From the NCBI GenBank assembly GCA_019090315.1, contig JAHRWD010000080.1, forward strand, positions 1 through 41,738: a DNA stretch of 41,738 nucleotides. The letters run 5' to 3'. Below are positions 8,252-15,245 of this stretch, piece by piece. The stretch is from Pseudomonadales bacterium. Lineage in GTDB: Bacteria > Pseudomonadota > Gammaproteobacteria > Pseudomonadales > JAHRWD01. How positions within the stretch are numbered: the first letter of the stretch is position 1; the number at the start of each line of letters is the position of its first letter. The notes under the pieces are model-generated. The model was not told the origin of the DNA. It searched no databases and saw nothing but the letters and a program-made list of their open reading frames with translations. A program made the position numbers and the translations under genes.

Positions 8252-9299
8252 TGGCTTTGTTAATGAGCGGCTCAACAATATTGTAGAGCGCATCAATATG
8301 CTCAGGGCTGTCGTTCAGCGCAGGTATATAGCTGTACTGTTCGCCACCCGCAGCGATAAAAACTTCACGATTCAGAATCTCGATCTCCTCAAGTGTCTCA
8401 AGGCAATCTGCAGAAAACCCCGGGCAAACCACGGCAACATTTTTGATCCCTTCACTGGCAAGCTTTTCCAGTGTTTTGTCGGTATAGGGTTGCAGCCAGG
8501 GATCTCGGCCTACCCGTGACTGGAAGGTGGTGAGTATTTGATCCTCTTTTAGTACATTTCGCTCAACCAGTTTTTGCTGTACCAGTCGTGTCGTTTCCAG
8601 GCAGTTGTAATGATAAGGATCACCGCTGTCACGCTGCTTTTCCGGCGTACCGTGGAATGAAAACAAAATTCGCTCAGGCATGCCCTGTTGCTGGGTTTGT
8701 TGCTGAATATGTTGTTCGATCGAATCGGCTATCGCGTCCAGATATGGCTCCGAGAGATGGTAGCCATGAATAAAATTCAGGCTTGGTACCCAGCGATAAC
8801 GCTTCAGTACCCGGGTTACTTCGTCAAAGGTGGAGCCACCGGTGGAGCCGGAGTATTGCGGGTAAAGCGGCAGAACAATAATTTCCCGAACGTTCTGTTT
8901 AGTCAGCGCTTCAATACCCGCTTCTATCGAGGGATTGCCGTAACGCATTCCCAGTACAACCGGGATTTTAGATTGAGGTAGCTTCTGGTTAATCGCTTTC
9001 TGAAGTGCTTCAGTCTGTTGTTGGCTGATGATGAGAAGGGGTGAGCCCTGATCAGTCCATATTTTTGCATACAGTTTTGCGGAACTGGCGGGCCGCCAGC
9101 TGAGAATGGCGATACGCAGGATGAACCACCACAACAATCGCGGTGCTTCGACCACCCGCGGATCGCTCAGAAAAGTTTTCAGGTATCGGTGTGTCGCCTT
9201 TCTGGTGGGGGCATCGGGAGTGCCGAGGTTGACCAGCAATATGCCGGTACCTGTAGGTTGTTGATCGTTTGGGTAGTCGGTTTGACCCAAATATTTCAT
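8241..9299 (-). CDS. hemH: Ferrochelatase
   Basis: Inserts ferrous iron into protoporphyrin IX, the last step of protoheme synthesis, at the inner face of the membrane. 352 residues. Motifs: GILLVNLGTPDAPT near the start, FLSDPRVVE, VLGMRYGNPSIE, LPLYPQYSGSTGGST, the catalytic-His region FSFHGTPEKQRDSGDPY, and TTFQSRVGRDPWLQPYT with PGFSADCLETLEEI. The start chosen is the ATG at 9299, with AGGA 7 nt upstream; an upstream in-frame start at 9329 lacks this. The heme-protein operon at 23-25 kb would use its product. Confidence 0.97.
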   Translation of the reverse strand: MKYLGQTDYPNDQQPTGTGILLVNLGTPDAPTRKATHRYLKTFLSDPRVVEAPRLLWWFILRIAILSWRPASSAKLYAKIWTDQGSPLLIISQQQTEALQKAINQKLPQSKIPVVLGMRYGNPSIEAGIEALTKQNVREIIVLPLYPQYSGSTGGSTFDEVTRVLKRYRWVPSLNFIHGYHLSEPYLDAIADSIEQHIQQQTQQQGMPERILFSFHGTPEKQRDSGDPYHYNCLETTRLVQQKLVERNVLKEDQILTTFQSRVGRDPWLQPYTDKTLEKLASEGIKNVAVVCPGFSADCLETLEEIEILNREVFIAAGGEQYSYIPALNDSPEHIDALYNIVEPLINKAKIV

Positions 9300-9437
9300 G
9301 CGGTGTCCTGATTCCTGAATATGGTGCACAGCCTTAAATATGTTCAGCGAAGGGCTGAGAGTAGGTATGTGCAGGAGCGTGCGGTATTTTACGCAGTGAT
9401 CACCGATATAAACAGCCTTGCGTTGAGTTCAGTGCAT

Positions 9438-9833
9438 TCAAATATCTGTTTCGAATTCAGGAAACTCAGGCAGGTTTTTGTTAATGCTGTACCAGGAAGC
9501 TTTTTGGGATACCCATATATGATTTTTTTCATCGACTTGGGGGTGATCATCCAGCGATCCCAGCCGCAGGATAATATGAGCTGTGCCATCTCTTTTGGCG
9601 TAAATTTGAGTGCCGCATCCTGAGCAGAAAAACCGGAATTTCCCCGGGGAAGATTCGAATGCGGTGAGTAGCTCAGACTCTAGCTGAAAATCAGCGTCAT
9701 TCACTGCTGCAACACTTGAGAAAGCGGAGCCGTGAGCCTTACGGCAAGTTTCACAGTGACAGTGAACAATATCGCCAATGGGCCCTGTGATTTGGTATTT
9801 CGTGTTCCCGCACAGACAGCTGCCTTTTTTCAT
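9438..9833 (-). CDS. GFA / CENP-V-like zinc-binding protein
   Basis: 131 residues with the zinc pattern of the GFA family (named for glutathione-dependent formaldehyde-activating enzyme): GSCLCGNTKY at 4-13, HCHCETCRKAHGSAF near 26-40, and FFCSGCGTQIY near 68-78. These cysteines bind two structural or catalytic zinc ions. Most GFA-family proteins have no proven formaldehyde activity, so I assign only the fold. No formaldehyde-oxidation genes are nearby. Same strand as hemH but separated from it by about 140 bp. Confidence 0.85.
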   Translation of the reverse strand: MKKGSCLCGNTKYQITGPIGDIVHCHCETCRKAHGSAFSSVAAVNDADFQLESELLTAFESSPGKFRFFCSGCGTQIYAKRDGTAHIILRLGSLDDHPQVDEKNHIWVSQKASWYSINKNLPEFPEFETDI

Positions 9834-9922
9834 TTCGATCTCGTTGCACTCTGTAGTTTAAGTTCCAGTAAGTATGTGGCTATTCGGTAGCCGCTTGCAC
9901 AGATTTCTTTTTTGGTTCTGCA

Positions 9923-9962
9923 TATAATGCCGAAATCCATTTTTGGATCAAACTACAAGGAG
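9923..9962 (+). promoter_or_regulatory. -10 element and strong ribosome binding site of the cysteine-rich protein gene
   Basis: TATAAT at 9923-9928 is preceded by TG (TGCATATAAT, close to an extended -10). AAGGAG lies at 9957-9962, 8 nt before the ATG at 9971. No good -35 is seen at 17 bp. Confidence 0.5.
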
Positions 9963-9970
9963 CTTGAATA

Positions 9971-10378
9971 ATGTTAATGAGAAAGTTGGTATTTCCGGTT
10001 TTGTTGATTGCGTTGGGATTTGCAGGCAGTGCTTTTGCGCAGGAAACCCTGGTTGATATGATCAAAACGGGCTGCGAAACTGAAATCAAGACATATTGTA
10101 GCCAGGTTACGCCGGGCGAAAAACGAATGCTTGCCTGTTTCTATGCACATGAAGATAAGTTGTCGGTTCAGTGCGCACATACGCTTTATCAGGCTTCTGA
10201 AACATTAAAAGCCGCTGTGCTTGCGTTGAATTACGTGGCCGCTGAGTGTCAAAACGATGTGATCACCCATTGCGCAGATATCACCATGGGCGAAGGTCGT
10301 ATAGTGGAATGCTTGCAAGCGAAAGCTGAAAAAGTGTCCCCTGAGTGCAAAGGCGCGATGACGGATGATTTCAAATAA
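9971..10378 (+). CDS. Exported cysteine-rich-repeat (GLG1-like) protein
   Basis: 135 residues. An N-terminal signal peptide (about 1-23, MRKLVFPVLLIALGFAGSAFA) predicts export. The mature part has two repeats of the form C-x3-I-x3-C-x(2)-V/I-x-PG/MGE-x(3-4)-CL/CF-x-A...C: CETEIKTYCSQVTPGEKRMLACFYAHEDKLSVQC and CQNDVITHCADITMGEGRIVECLQAKAEKVSPEC, given here only as patterns at about 35-68 and 92-125. This fits the cysteine-rich repeat family first described in Golgi GLG1. Its bacterial role is unknown. The strong AAGGAG site suggests good expression. Confidence 0.75.
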   Translation: MLMRKLVFPVLLIALGFAGSAFAQETLVDMIKTGCETEIKTYCSQVTPGEKRMLACFYAHEDKLSVQCAHTLYQASETLKAAVLALNYVAAECQNDVITHCADITMGEGRIVECLQAKAEKVSPECKGAMTDDFK

Positions 10379-10704
10379 AAATTGTTTGTGGTGTTTAAGG
10401 GATCAGGGGTTTATTTCTCTTGATCTGATGTTTTGTAGGTTTATCTGGAAAATCATCACTTTTATCCGCATCACTTATGCGAGCGTTCGGCCTTACTTGT
10501 GTGTTGCCAATTTGACCCATCAACGCAACCGTCAACAGCAATCTTGCCGTAGAGGTCTACAGTGACACCGTCAGAAAGATTGTCAGCGTTGATCGGCTCA
10601 GGCGATGTAGCCGAGGTAATTTTAAGTATCGGTAGACTTTCCTATATGGGGATTTTATTCTTCCGCGTCTGTGAAACAAACTATCAGTACAATATGAGGT
10701 TGTA
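10379..10704. other. 326-bp intergenic region
   Basis: No gene is supported on either strand. A small palindrome GTAGAGGTCTAC lies near 10550. GAGG sits 5 nt before the ATG at 10705. I see no terminator with a T-run after the cysteine-rich protein and no recognisable riboswitch. Confidence 0.6.
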
Positions 10705-12699
10705 ATGCCTGTCGATGTGACAAGAATGGAATCTGTACGCAATTTCTCAGGTCGTTTTTCAGCGAACGGCCAGTTGTTGGAGAGAGCTGCCTGGTATCGC
10801 TCCTACAGGTCACAAATTTTTTCAGCCACTTTCGTGTTGGTGATGGTGACAGGATCGTTACTGAACTTTATCCGGCCGGCTATTTACCGCAGCGAAGCGG
10901 TGGTGTTGACTACCGTGCAAACTGAGGTGGATGTAGACGCACGAGAAGTAGATCTGGAATATGTGGTTATACAACAAAACCTGTTGACCAGTGTTAAGTT
11001 GCTAGACGCTACCCTCAAACGCACCACATTAAGCGGTGTAGATGCCCAATATCTGCCTGACGATAGTCTTGTATTTAAATCAATGATGGCTATAGCACTG
11101 GTTCCAGAAACCAATCTGGTCGAACTGTCTATTGAGGGCCCAGATGCCGAAATACTGCCTGTTTTGCTCAATGGCCTGATAACAACCTATTCAGAGCTAC
11201 GTAACGAAGCGGTAGCGCATGTTGTCACCAATACCAATGAATCGTTGACCGAGCAGAAACAGCTGCTGGGACAGAAAATTCTTGAAAAGCGTGAAGAGAT
11301 CGATCGCTATCGAACCGAGCATAATATCCTCTCCCTCGGTAGAGATGAAAACCAGGTTTATGCACGACTTAACGGTTTAACCGAATCGCTAAATAAAGCC
11401 AGCGAAGAGGTGGTGATAGCGCAGGCGCGAAGGGATGCCATCAATGCGGCATTGGCAAGAGGCGAGCCGATTGTGCCAGAGAGCGAAGCAAAATCATTGA
11501 CTGCGTTGGAGGGTAATCAGCAGCGATTGCAGGGAGAGTTAGTCGAGCTGGATAGTCGGTATACCCGTGAATACATGGCGCGCCGTCCCTCGATGCAGGC
11601 AGTGATTCAGCAGTTGGCCGATGTAGAAAAGCAAATAGAACAAAAAATTAGTGCCGGAAAGCAGCTAGTATTATCGCAGATAGAGCGTGATTATGAGACG
11701 GCAGCTAGCACCGAGCAAGCCCTTCGGCTACAGCTTGAAGCGCATAAACAGGCAACTATTGATTTTACTGGCAGGTTCGCCGAGCACGAAGCGTTGATAG
11801 AGGAATTGCTCCAGTTGGAGGTAAGTCACCGAGAGCTTGCACAGCGATTAATCCTAATTGAAATTAAGCAACAACAACGATACCCGCAGGTAGAGATCAT
11901 CGAGCCAGGTTACCTTCCTACACGCTCGGTCAGGCCGAACTACTGGCGTGATACGGGGTTCATATTTTTGCTCGCTTTCTGTTTAGGTCTGGCCGCAATC
12001 TGGCTGTATGAATTTTTCAGGAGGTCAGAAAAAGACAGCGACGATAGTGCATCTGTCGCGCCGAATATATTCGCGATGACCGAGCCACGGTTGTCCTCCT
12101 ATCCTGCCGCTAAACTGGAGCAGGTATCGGCCCCAGCAGCAGCCCTGCCAGAACCTGAAATGGTCGAACTGGATCTGTATCAGATGGACAGGTTACTAGC
12201 TGCAGCAGATCTACCGACCCGGCAACTTATCGCGCTGCTACTGTCTGGTTTTACTCCGGCTGAACTGATTGCAATGTCGTCGGATGATATTGTGATTAAA
12301 AACGGCGAATGGTCTATGGTGGGCGGTGACGGTAGACTCATTTCGCTTGCACCGGCCGTAGTAAGCTTATTAGAAAAAAGTGACGGTATTCCGCTTTGGC
12401 TTCAGCAAGGATTTCTGCAAGAAAACACCAGCATTGAAGAACAGTTTGAAGCGCAAATCAGTTGTGCCGCAGTGGATGCAGGCATTGAAAAACCGATCAT
12501 TACTAGTGCAATAATTCGACAAGCCTATATTGGCTACCTGGTAAGGCAAGGGATTAAGCTCTCCGAACTCGCTAAACTGGTTGGAGAATTATCACCAATA
12601 AAACGAGCAGAATATGGACCTCTTTCACCATCGGGTACCGGGCTACCGGCCCATCAAATAAATCCTGCTTATCCTGCACTGCAAAATGAGATCAGTTAG
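10705..12699 (+). CDS. Wzz/GumC-like chain-length regulator with a degenerate tyrosine-recombinase-like C-terminus
   Basis: 664 residues. TM1 is about 38-56; a long largely helical, coiled-coil-rich region follows (about 165-400, rich in Gln/Glu/Leu), then TM2 about 416-437. That is the layout of Wzz/GumC polysaccharide co-polymerases, with the middle in the periplasm. No tyrosine-kinase domain follows. Instead the cytoplasmic tail (about 490-645) reads like a phage-integrase fold: LIALLLSGFTPAELIAMSSDDI, then IIRQAYIGYLVRQGI and LVGELSPIKRAEYGPLSP. Canonical GLRxxEL has lost its Arg (GFTPAEL) and LRH has become IRQ; the Tyr position is kept. It is probably inactive as a recombinase. There is no polysaccharide cluster nearby. 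Start supported by GAGG 5 nt upstream. Confidence 0.7.
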   Translation: MPVDVTRMESVRNFSGRFSANGQLLERAAWYRSYRSQIFSATFVLVMVTGSLLNFIRPAIYRSEAVVLTTVQTEVDVDAREVDLEYVVIQQNLLTSVKLLDATLKRTTLSGVDAQYLPDDSLVFKSMMAIALVPETNLVELSIEGPDAEILPVLLNGLITTYSELRNEAVAHVVTNTNESLTEQKQLLGQKILEKREEIDRYRTEHNILSLGRDENQVYARLNGLTESLNKASEEVVIAQARRDAINAALARGEPIVPESEAKSLTALEGNQQRLQGELVELDSRYTREYMARRPSMQAVIQQLADVEKQIEQKISAGKQLVLSQIERDYETAASTEQALRLQLEAHKQATIDFTGRFAEHEALIEELLQLEVSHRELAQRLILIEIKQQQRYPQVEIIEPGYLPTRSVRPNYWRDTGFIFLLAFCLGLAAIWLYEFFRRSEKDSDDSASVAPNIFAMTEPRLSSYPAAKLEQVSAPAAALPEPEMVELDLYQMDRLLAAADLPTRQLIALLLSGFTPAELIAMSSDDIVIKNGEWSMVGGDGRLISLAPAVVSLLEKSDGIPLWLQQGFLQENTSIEEQFEAQISCAAVDAGIEKPIITSAIIRQAYIGYLVRQGIKLSELAKLVGELSPIKRAEYGPLSPSGTGLPAHQINPAYPALQNEIS

Positions 12700-12730
12700 G
12701 GAAAGCCGGAATAAACCCGGAAAAAATAGA

Positions 12731-13090
12731 GTGAAAACCGAAAAACAACTATTGGAAATACTTAAAGCTCAACCAGAAAAAGTTGGCTTTGACGATGTTA
12801 TGTCGATAGTGTCAGAAAATTATTACTATACACCCACTGCATTTGTAAATGGAAAAGAAGAGCTTAGAATTACAAACGAAGCAGGGGCAAACCACGGGTC
12901 ATGCAAAATATTTGGTTTCGCCAGGTTGCATCGCCTAAGTACTGAGCATACGCTTCATTGTTTTGGCGATTACTATCGTGAGGATGTACTAAAAAACCTT
13001 GAGGGGAAAGATCATCAAAATATCCGTGCATTTATTGAGCACGGTTGGGAAGAGCTTAAATTTGACGGATTTCCACTAACCAAAAAATAG
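12731..13090 (+). CDS. HopJ-family protein
   Basis: 119 residues from the GTG at 12731; an in-frame ATG at 12686 would overlap the preceding gene's end by 14 nt. I prefer the GTG because family members begin shortly before the VGFDDVM motif. Seen: VGFDDVMSIVSENYYYTPTAF, NEAGANHGSCKIFGFARLH, LHCFGDYYREDVL and HQNIRAFIEHGW, the hallmark strings of the family named after the Pseudomonas syringae type III effector HopJ. Homologues occur widely in non-pathogens, and no secretion system is here, so an effector role should not be assumed. Confidence 0.8.
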   Translation: MKTEKQLLEILKAQPEKVGFDDVMSIVSENYYYTPTAFVNGKEELRITNEAGANHGSCKIFGFARLHRLSTEHTLHCFGDYYREDVLKNLEGKDHQNIRAFIEHGWEELKFDGFPLTKK

Positions 13091-13245
13091 ACGATACTAG
13101 GACTTGTGTTTTAGTTCGCCGCTGGACAAAATGTTCAGCTTTGAGCGGTAGGCCTTATTCGACGATAACCCCATACTGCTGTGAATTTGTACTGAAATTC
13201 CCGCAGCTGCGAATATAAAAATTTATTTTACCGAGGAATAGTCAC

Positions 13246-14082
13246 ATGAAAGAAGTCGATAGCGTAATGGATAAAATGGAATCTCTTTATAATCAGGGAT
13301 ACGAAATGGGTCTCAACTATGCACCCAAATTAGCTCTGGCGATTGTCACTTTGATCCTTGGCCTATGGATCATTAATGGTATCGGCAAGATGCTACAGGC
13401 ATCAATGGCGAAGTCGAACGTTGACCCAACGCTAGCGCCATTCATTGGAAACCTGGTGTCATGGATTCTTAAAATACTACTGTTTATCTCAGTAGCTTCA
13501 ATGATTGGCATTGCCACCACTTCATTTATCGCAGTACTAGGTGCAGCCGGTCTGGCAGTTGGTCTGGCACTTCAAGGTAGCCTGGCGAATTTTGCCGGTG
13601 GTGTTCTGATCATGATATTCAAACCCTACAAAGTAGGTGACCTGATTGAAACCCAGGGCCATTTGGGTGTGGTAAATGAGGTGCAAATATTCAACACCAT
13701 ACTTACATCGCCACAGCATAAGAGAGTAATTGTTCCTAATGGAGCGGTTTCCAATGGTGCGATTATCAACTACACCGCTGAAGGAAAAATACGAGTTGAT
13801 CTCAGTATTGGAATTGCCTACAACGCTGATATCCAGAAAGCCAAATCAGTATTGTTAGAAGTAATGGCAAAACATGACAAAGTGATTGCAGACCCCGCAC
13901 CATTTGTTGGTGTGACTGAAATGGCCGATAGCTCCGTAAATCTTGCGGTTAGGCCGCACTGCGCACCCGAACACTATTGGGATGTGTTTTTTGATATAAA
14001 TGAACAGATGAAATTAGCGCTGGATACAAATGAAATTACCATCCCGTTTCCGCAACGAGATGTACACGTTTTTAATAGCTGA
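13246..14082 (+). CDS. mscS: Small-conductance mechanosensitive channel
   Basis: Inner-membrane channel that opens under membrane tension to release solutes on hypo-osmotic shock. 278 residues, against 286 in E. coli MscS. Two N-terminal TM helices (about 22-42 and 62-85) precede the pore helix TM3 with the Gly/Ala-rich GAAGLAVGLALQGSLANFAGGVLIM (about 104-128), then the beta domain FKPYKVGDLIE and VPNGAVSNGAIINY, and the alpha/beta C-terminal domain ending FPQRDVHVF. GAGGAA upstream supports the start. It is about 155 bp from the HopJ gene and probably has its own promoter. Confidence 0.96.
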   Translation: MKEVDSVMDKMESLYNQGYEMGLNYAPKLALAIVTLILGLWIINGIGKMLQASMAKSNVDPTLAPFIGNLVSWILKILLFISVASMIGIATTSFIAVLGAAGLAVGLALQGSLANFAGGVLIMIFKPYKVGDLIETQGHLGVVNEVQIFNTILTSPQHKRVIVPNGAVSNGAIINYTAEGKIRVDLSIGIAYNADIQKAKSVLLEVMAKHDKVIADPAPFVGVTEMADSSVNLAVRPHCAPEHYWDVFFDINEQMKLALDTNEITIPFPQRDVHVFNS

Positions 14083-14095
14083 GAAAATACAACTT

Positions 14096-14125
14096 CACCT
14101 CTGTATTCCAGCGGGTACAGAGGTG
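14096..14125 (+). terminator. Strong hairpin after mscS, possible terminator
   Basis: CACCTCTGTA (14096-14105) pairs perfectly with TACAGAGGTG (14116-14125) around a 10-nt loop, 13 bp after the mscS stop. No T-run follows, so it may be a 3' stabilising structure rather than an intrinsic terminator. Confidence 0.5.
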
Positions 14126-14428
14126 ATGGCGCGCTTGGGTTCTCGGAAACAATAACCTCAACCGCTTTACAATCGGAGGGCCGACAAGCTGGTTCGCCTT
14201 AATGTAGTTCACATTGTATCTGAAATGGGTTGTTCATAACTTTATCCTTTTGTTATGTTCGTGAGCTAGTTTGGTTTTTTGGCGGTGTACTAGGGCTACG
14301 GGTGGTCGTGTTTAATATTAATTTCTGTGGGTTGATAATTCTCACTGATAGCTACGCCATGCTCTCCTTTTACTTTGTGGTTTTTTGAAAAATAAGTGAC
14401 GTTTTTGGAAATCCGGTAGCTCTGATTA
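14126..14428. other. 303-bp intergenic stretch
   Basis: AT-rich DNA between mscS and the convergent hypothetical gene at 14429. No gene is visible. A small stem, CATAAC (14235-14240) with GTTATG (14252-14257), is present; nothing else can be named. Confidence 0.5.
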
Positions 14429-14992
14429 TTATACGTTTTTGCTCTTTAACTGGTTTAAAGTTAAAGCCACTTTTTCAGTTCCTTGAAATAGATTGCTAGC
14501 GTATCCAATGACGTAAAATCCATTTCTCTTACAGTTAAACCCCAAAATCTTATTGACCCGAGAGTGGGCCTCAAAATAGAAACTTATGTCATCATCAGAT
14601 AACAATACCTCCAACGAAATACCTTTTGTATTGCCGTATAGCATTTCACTTTTGATGTTGCCGACCTTGTTCCAAGGAATATGAAGGTCTTTTGATGATT
14701 CATTGTATAGTGCAGACAAAGGAAAATATAACCCCATATCATTTGCTGAGAAATAGACCCAGCCCATCCTGTTGCTGGGCTTCAAAGATACGAATAAAAA
14801 AACCATAGATAAGAAAACAAAAAAATATTTAAAGAAAACAGGCGAGTTATCAGACCAACTTTCATAGTGATAGAAAGCCGAGAAAAATAACATGGAAACA
14901 CATAGATAGATAAGGCAAATCAATCTAGCCCCCCATAGTGGTGTTTCATATTTGAAAGCTCTATCCATATTCAATTTTCCATCGATTGTCAT
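14429..14992 (-). CDS. Hypothetical membrane protein
   Basis: 187 residues from the ATG at 14992; a second ATG at 14968 has a weak GGA upstream and may be the true start. Two hydrophobic segments lie at about 22-41 and 54-70, followed by a soluble domain of about 115 residues (VYFSANDMGLYFPLSALY, LHIPWNKVGNI, ISLEVLLSDDDISFYF). The beta-strand-like pattern after a two-helix hairpin recalls PH-like bacterial membrane proteins, but I do not recognise a family. The gene is clearly more AT-rich than its neighbours, which suggests transfer. Confidence 0.6.
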   Translation of the reverse strand: MTIDGKLNMDRAFKYETPLWGARLICLIYLCVSMLFFSAFYHYESWSDNSPVFFKYFFVFLSMVFLFVSLKPSNRMGWVYFSANDMGLYFPLSALYNESSKDLHIPWNKVGNIKSEMLYGNTKGISLEVLLSDDDISFYFEAHSRVNKILGFNCKRNGFYVIGYASNLFQGTEKVALTLNQLKSKNV

Positions 14993-15038
14993 ATTAAGGC
15001 GATAAACATGGAGGGTTGAAGAGTATGACCGCCAATTT

Positions 15039-15071
15039 TACTCTACCATTCAATCTTGGGTTGGTAGAGTA
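15039..15071. other. Hairpin upstream of clpB
   Basis: TACTCTACC (15039-15047) and GGTAGAGTA (15063-15071) are exact reverse complements around a 15-nt loop. It lies in the divergent region between the hypothetical gene at 14992 and the clpB promoter. Role unknown. Confidence 0.4.
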
Positions 15072-15133
15072 TTTGTATGCAATTTAGTTGTTTTTCTTAA
15101 CAGGTTGAATCCCCTCTTGTTTCTACGCTTTGT

Positions 15134-15161
15134 GGTTGAAACAGGATTTTTTACCCCTATC
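15134..15161 (+). promoter_or_regulatory. Heat-shock (sigma-32-type) promoter of clpB
   Basis: GGTTGAA at 15134-15140 resembles the sigma-32 -35 (CTTGAA). After 13 bp comes CCCCTATC at 15154-15161, resembling the -10 CCCCAT-T. The leader would be about 80 nt. A sigma-32 promoter is expected for clpB, which supports the call. Confidence 0.65.
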
Positions 15162-15245
15162 TCTTAGTTAGTTGCTCTACCGGTGTGGGTTCAAACCCAG
15201 GCTTTTGTTTGTGGAGACCTATCCAAATACAAGAGGGTTGAATCA

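Noticed and set aside
12731..13090. Type III secretion effector
   Set aside because: HopJ homologues are widespread in non-pathogens and no secretion genes are in the window.
14230..14262. Possible integron attC-like hairpin (CATAAC/GTTATG)
   Set aside because: Six-bp stem only, without the paired core sites of attC and without gene cassettes or an integrase nearby.
15165..15215. tRNA-like text (GGGTTCAAACCC) before clpB
   Set aside because: Only a T-arm-like string is present; no acceptor, D or anticodon stem can be built on either strand.
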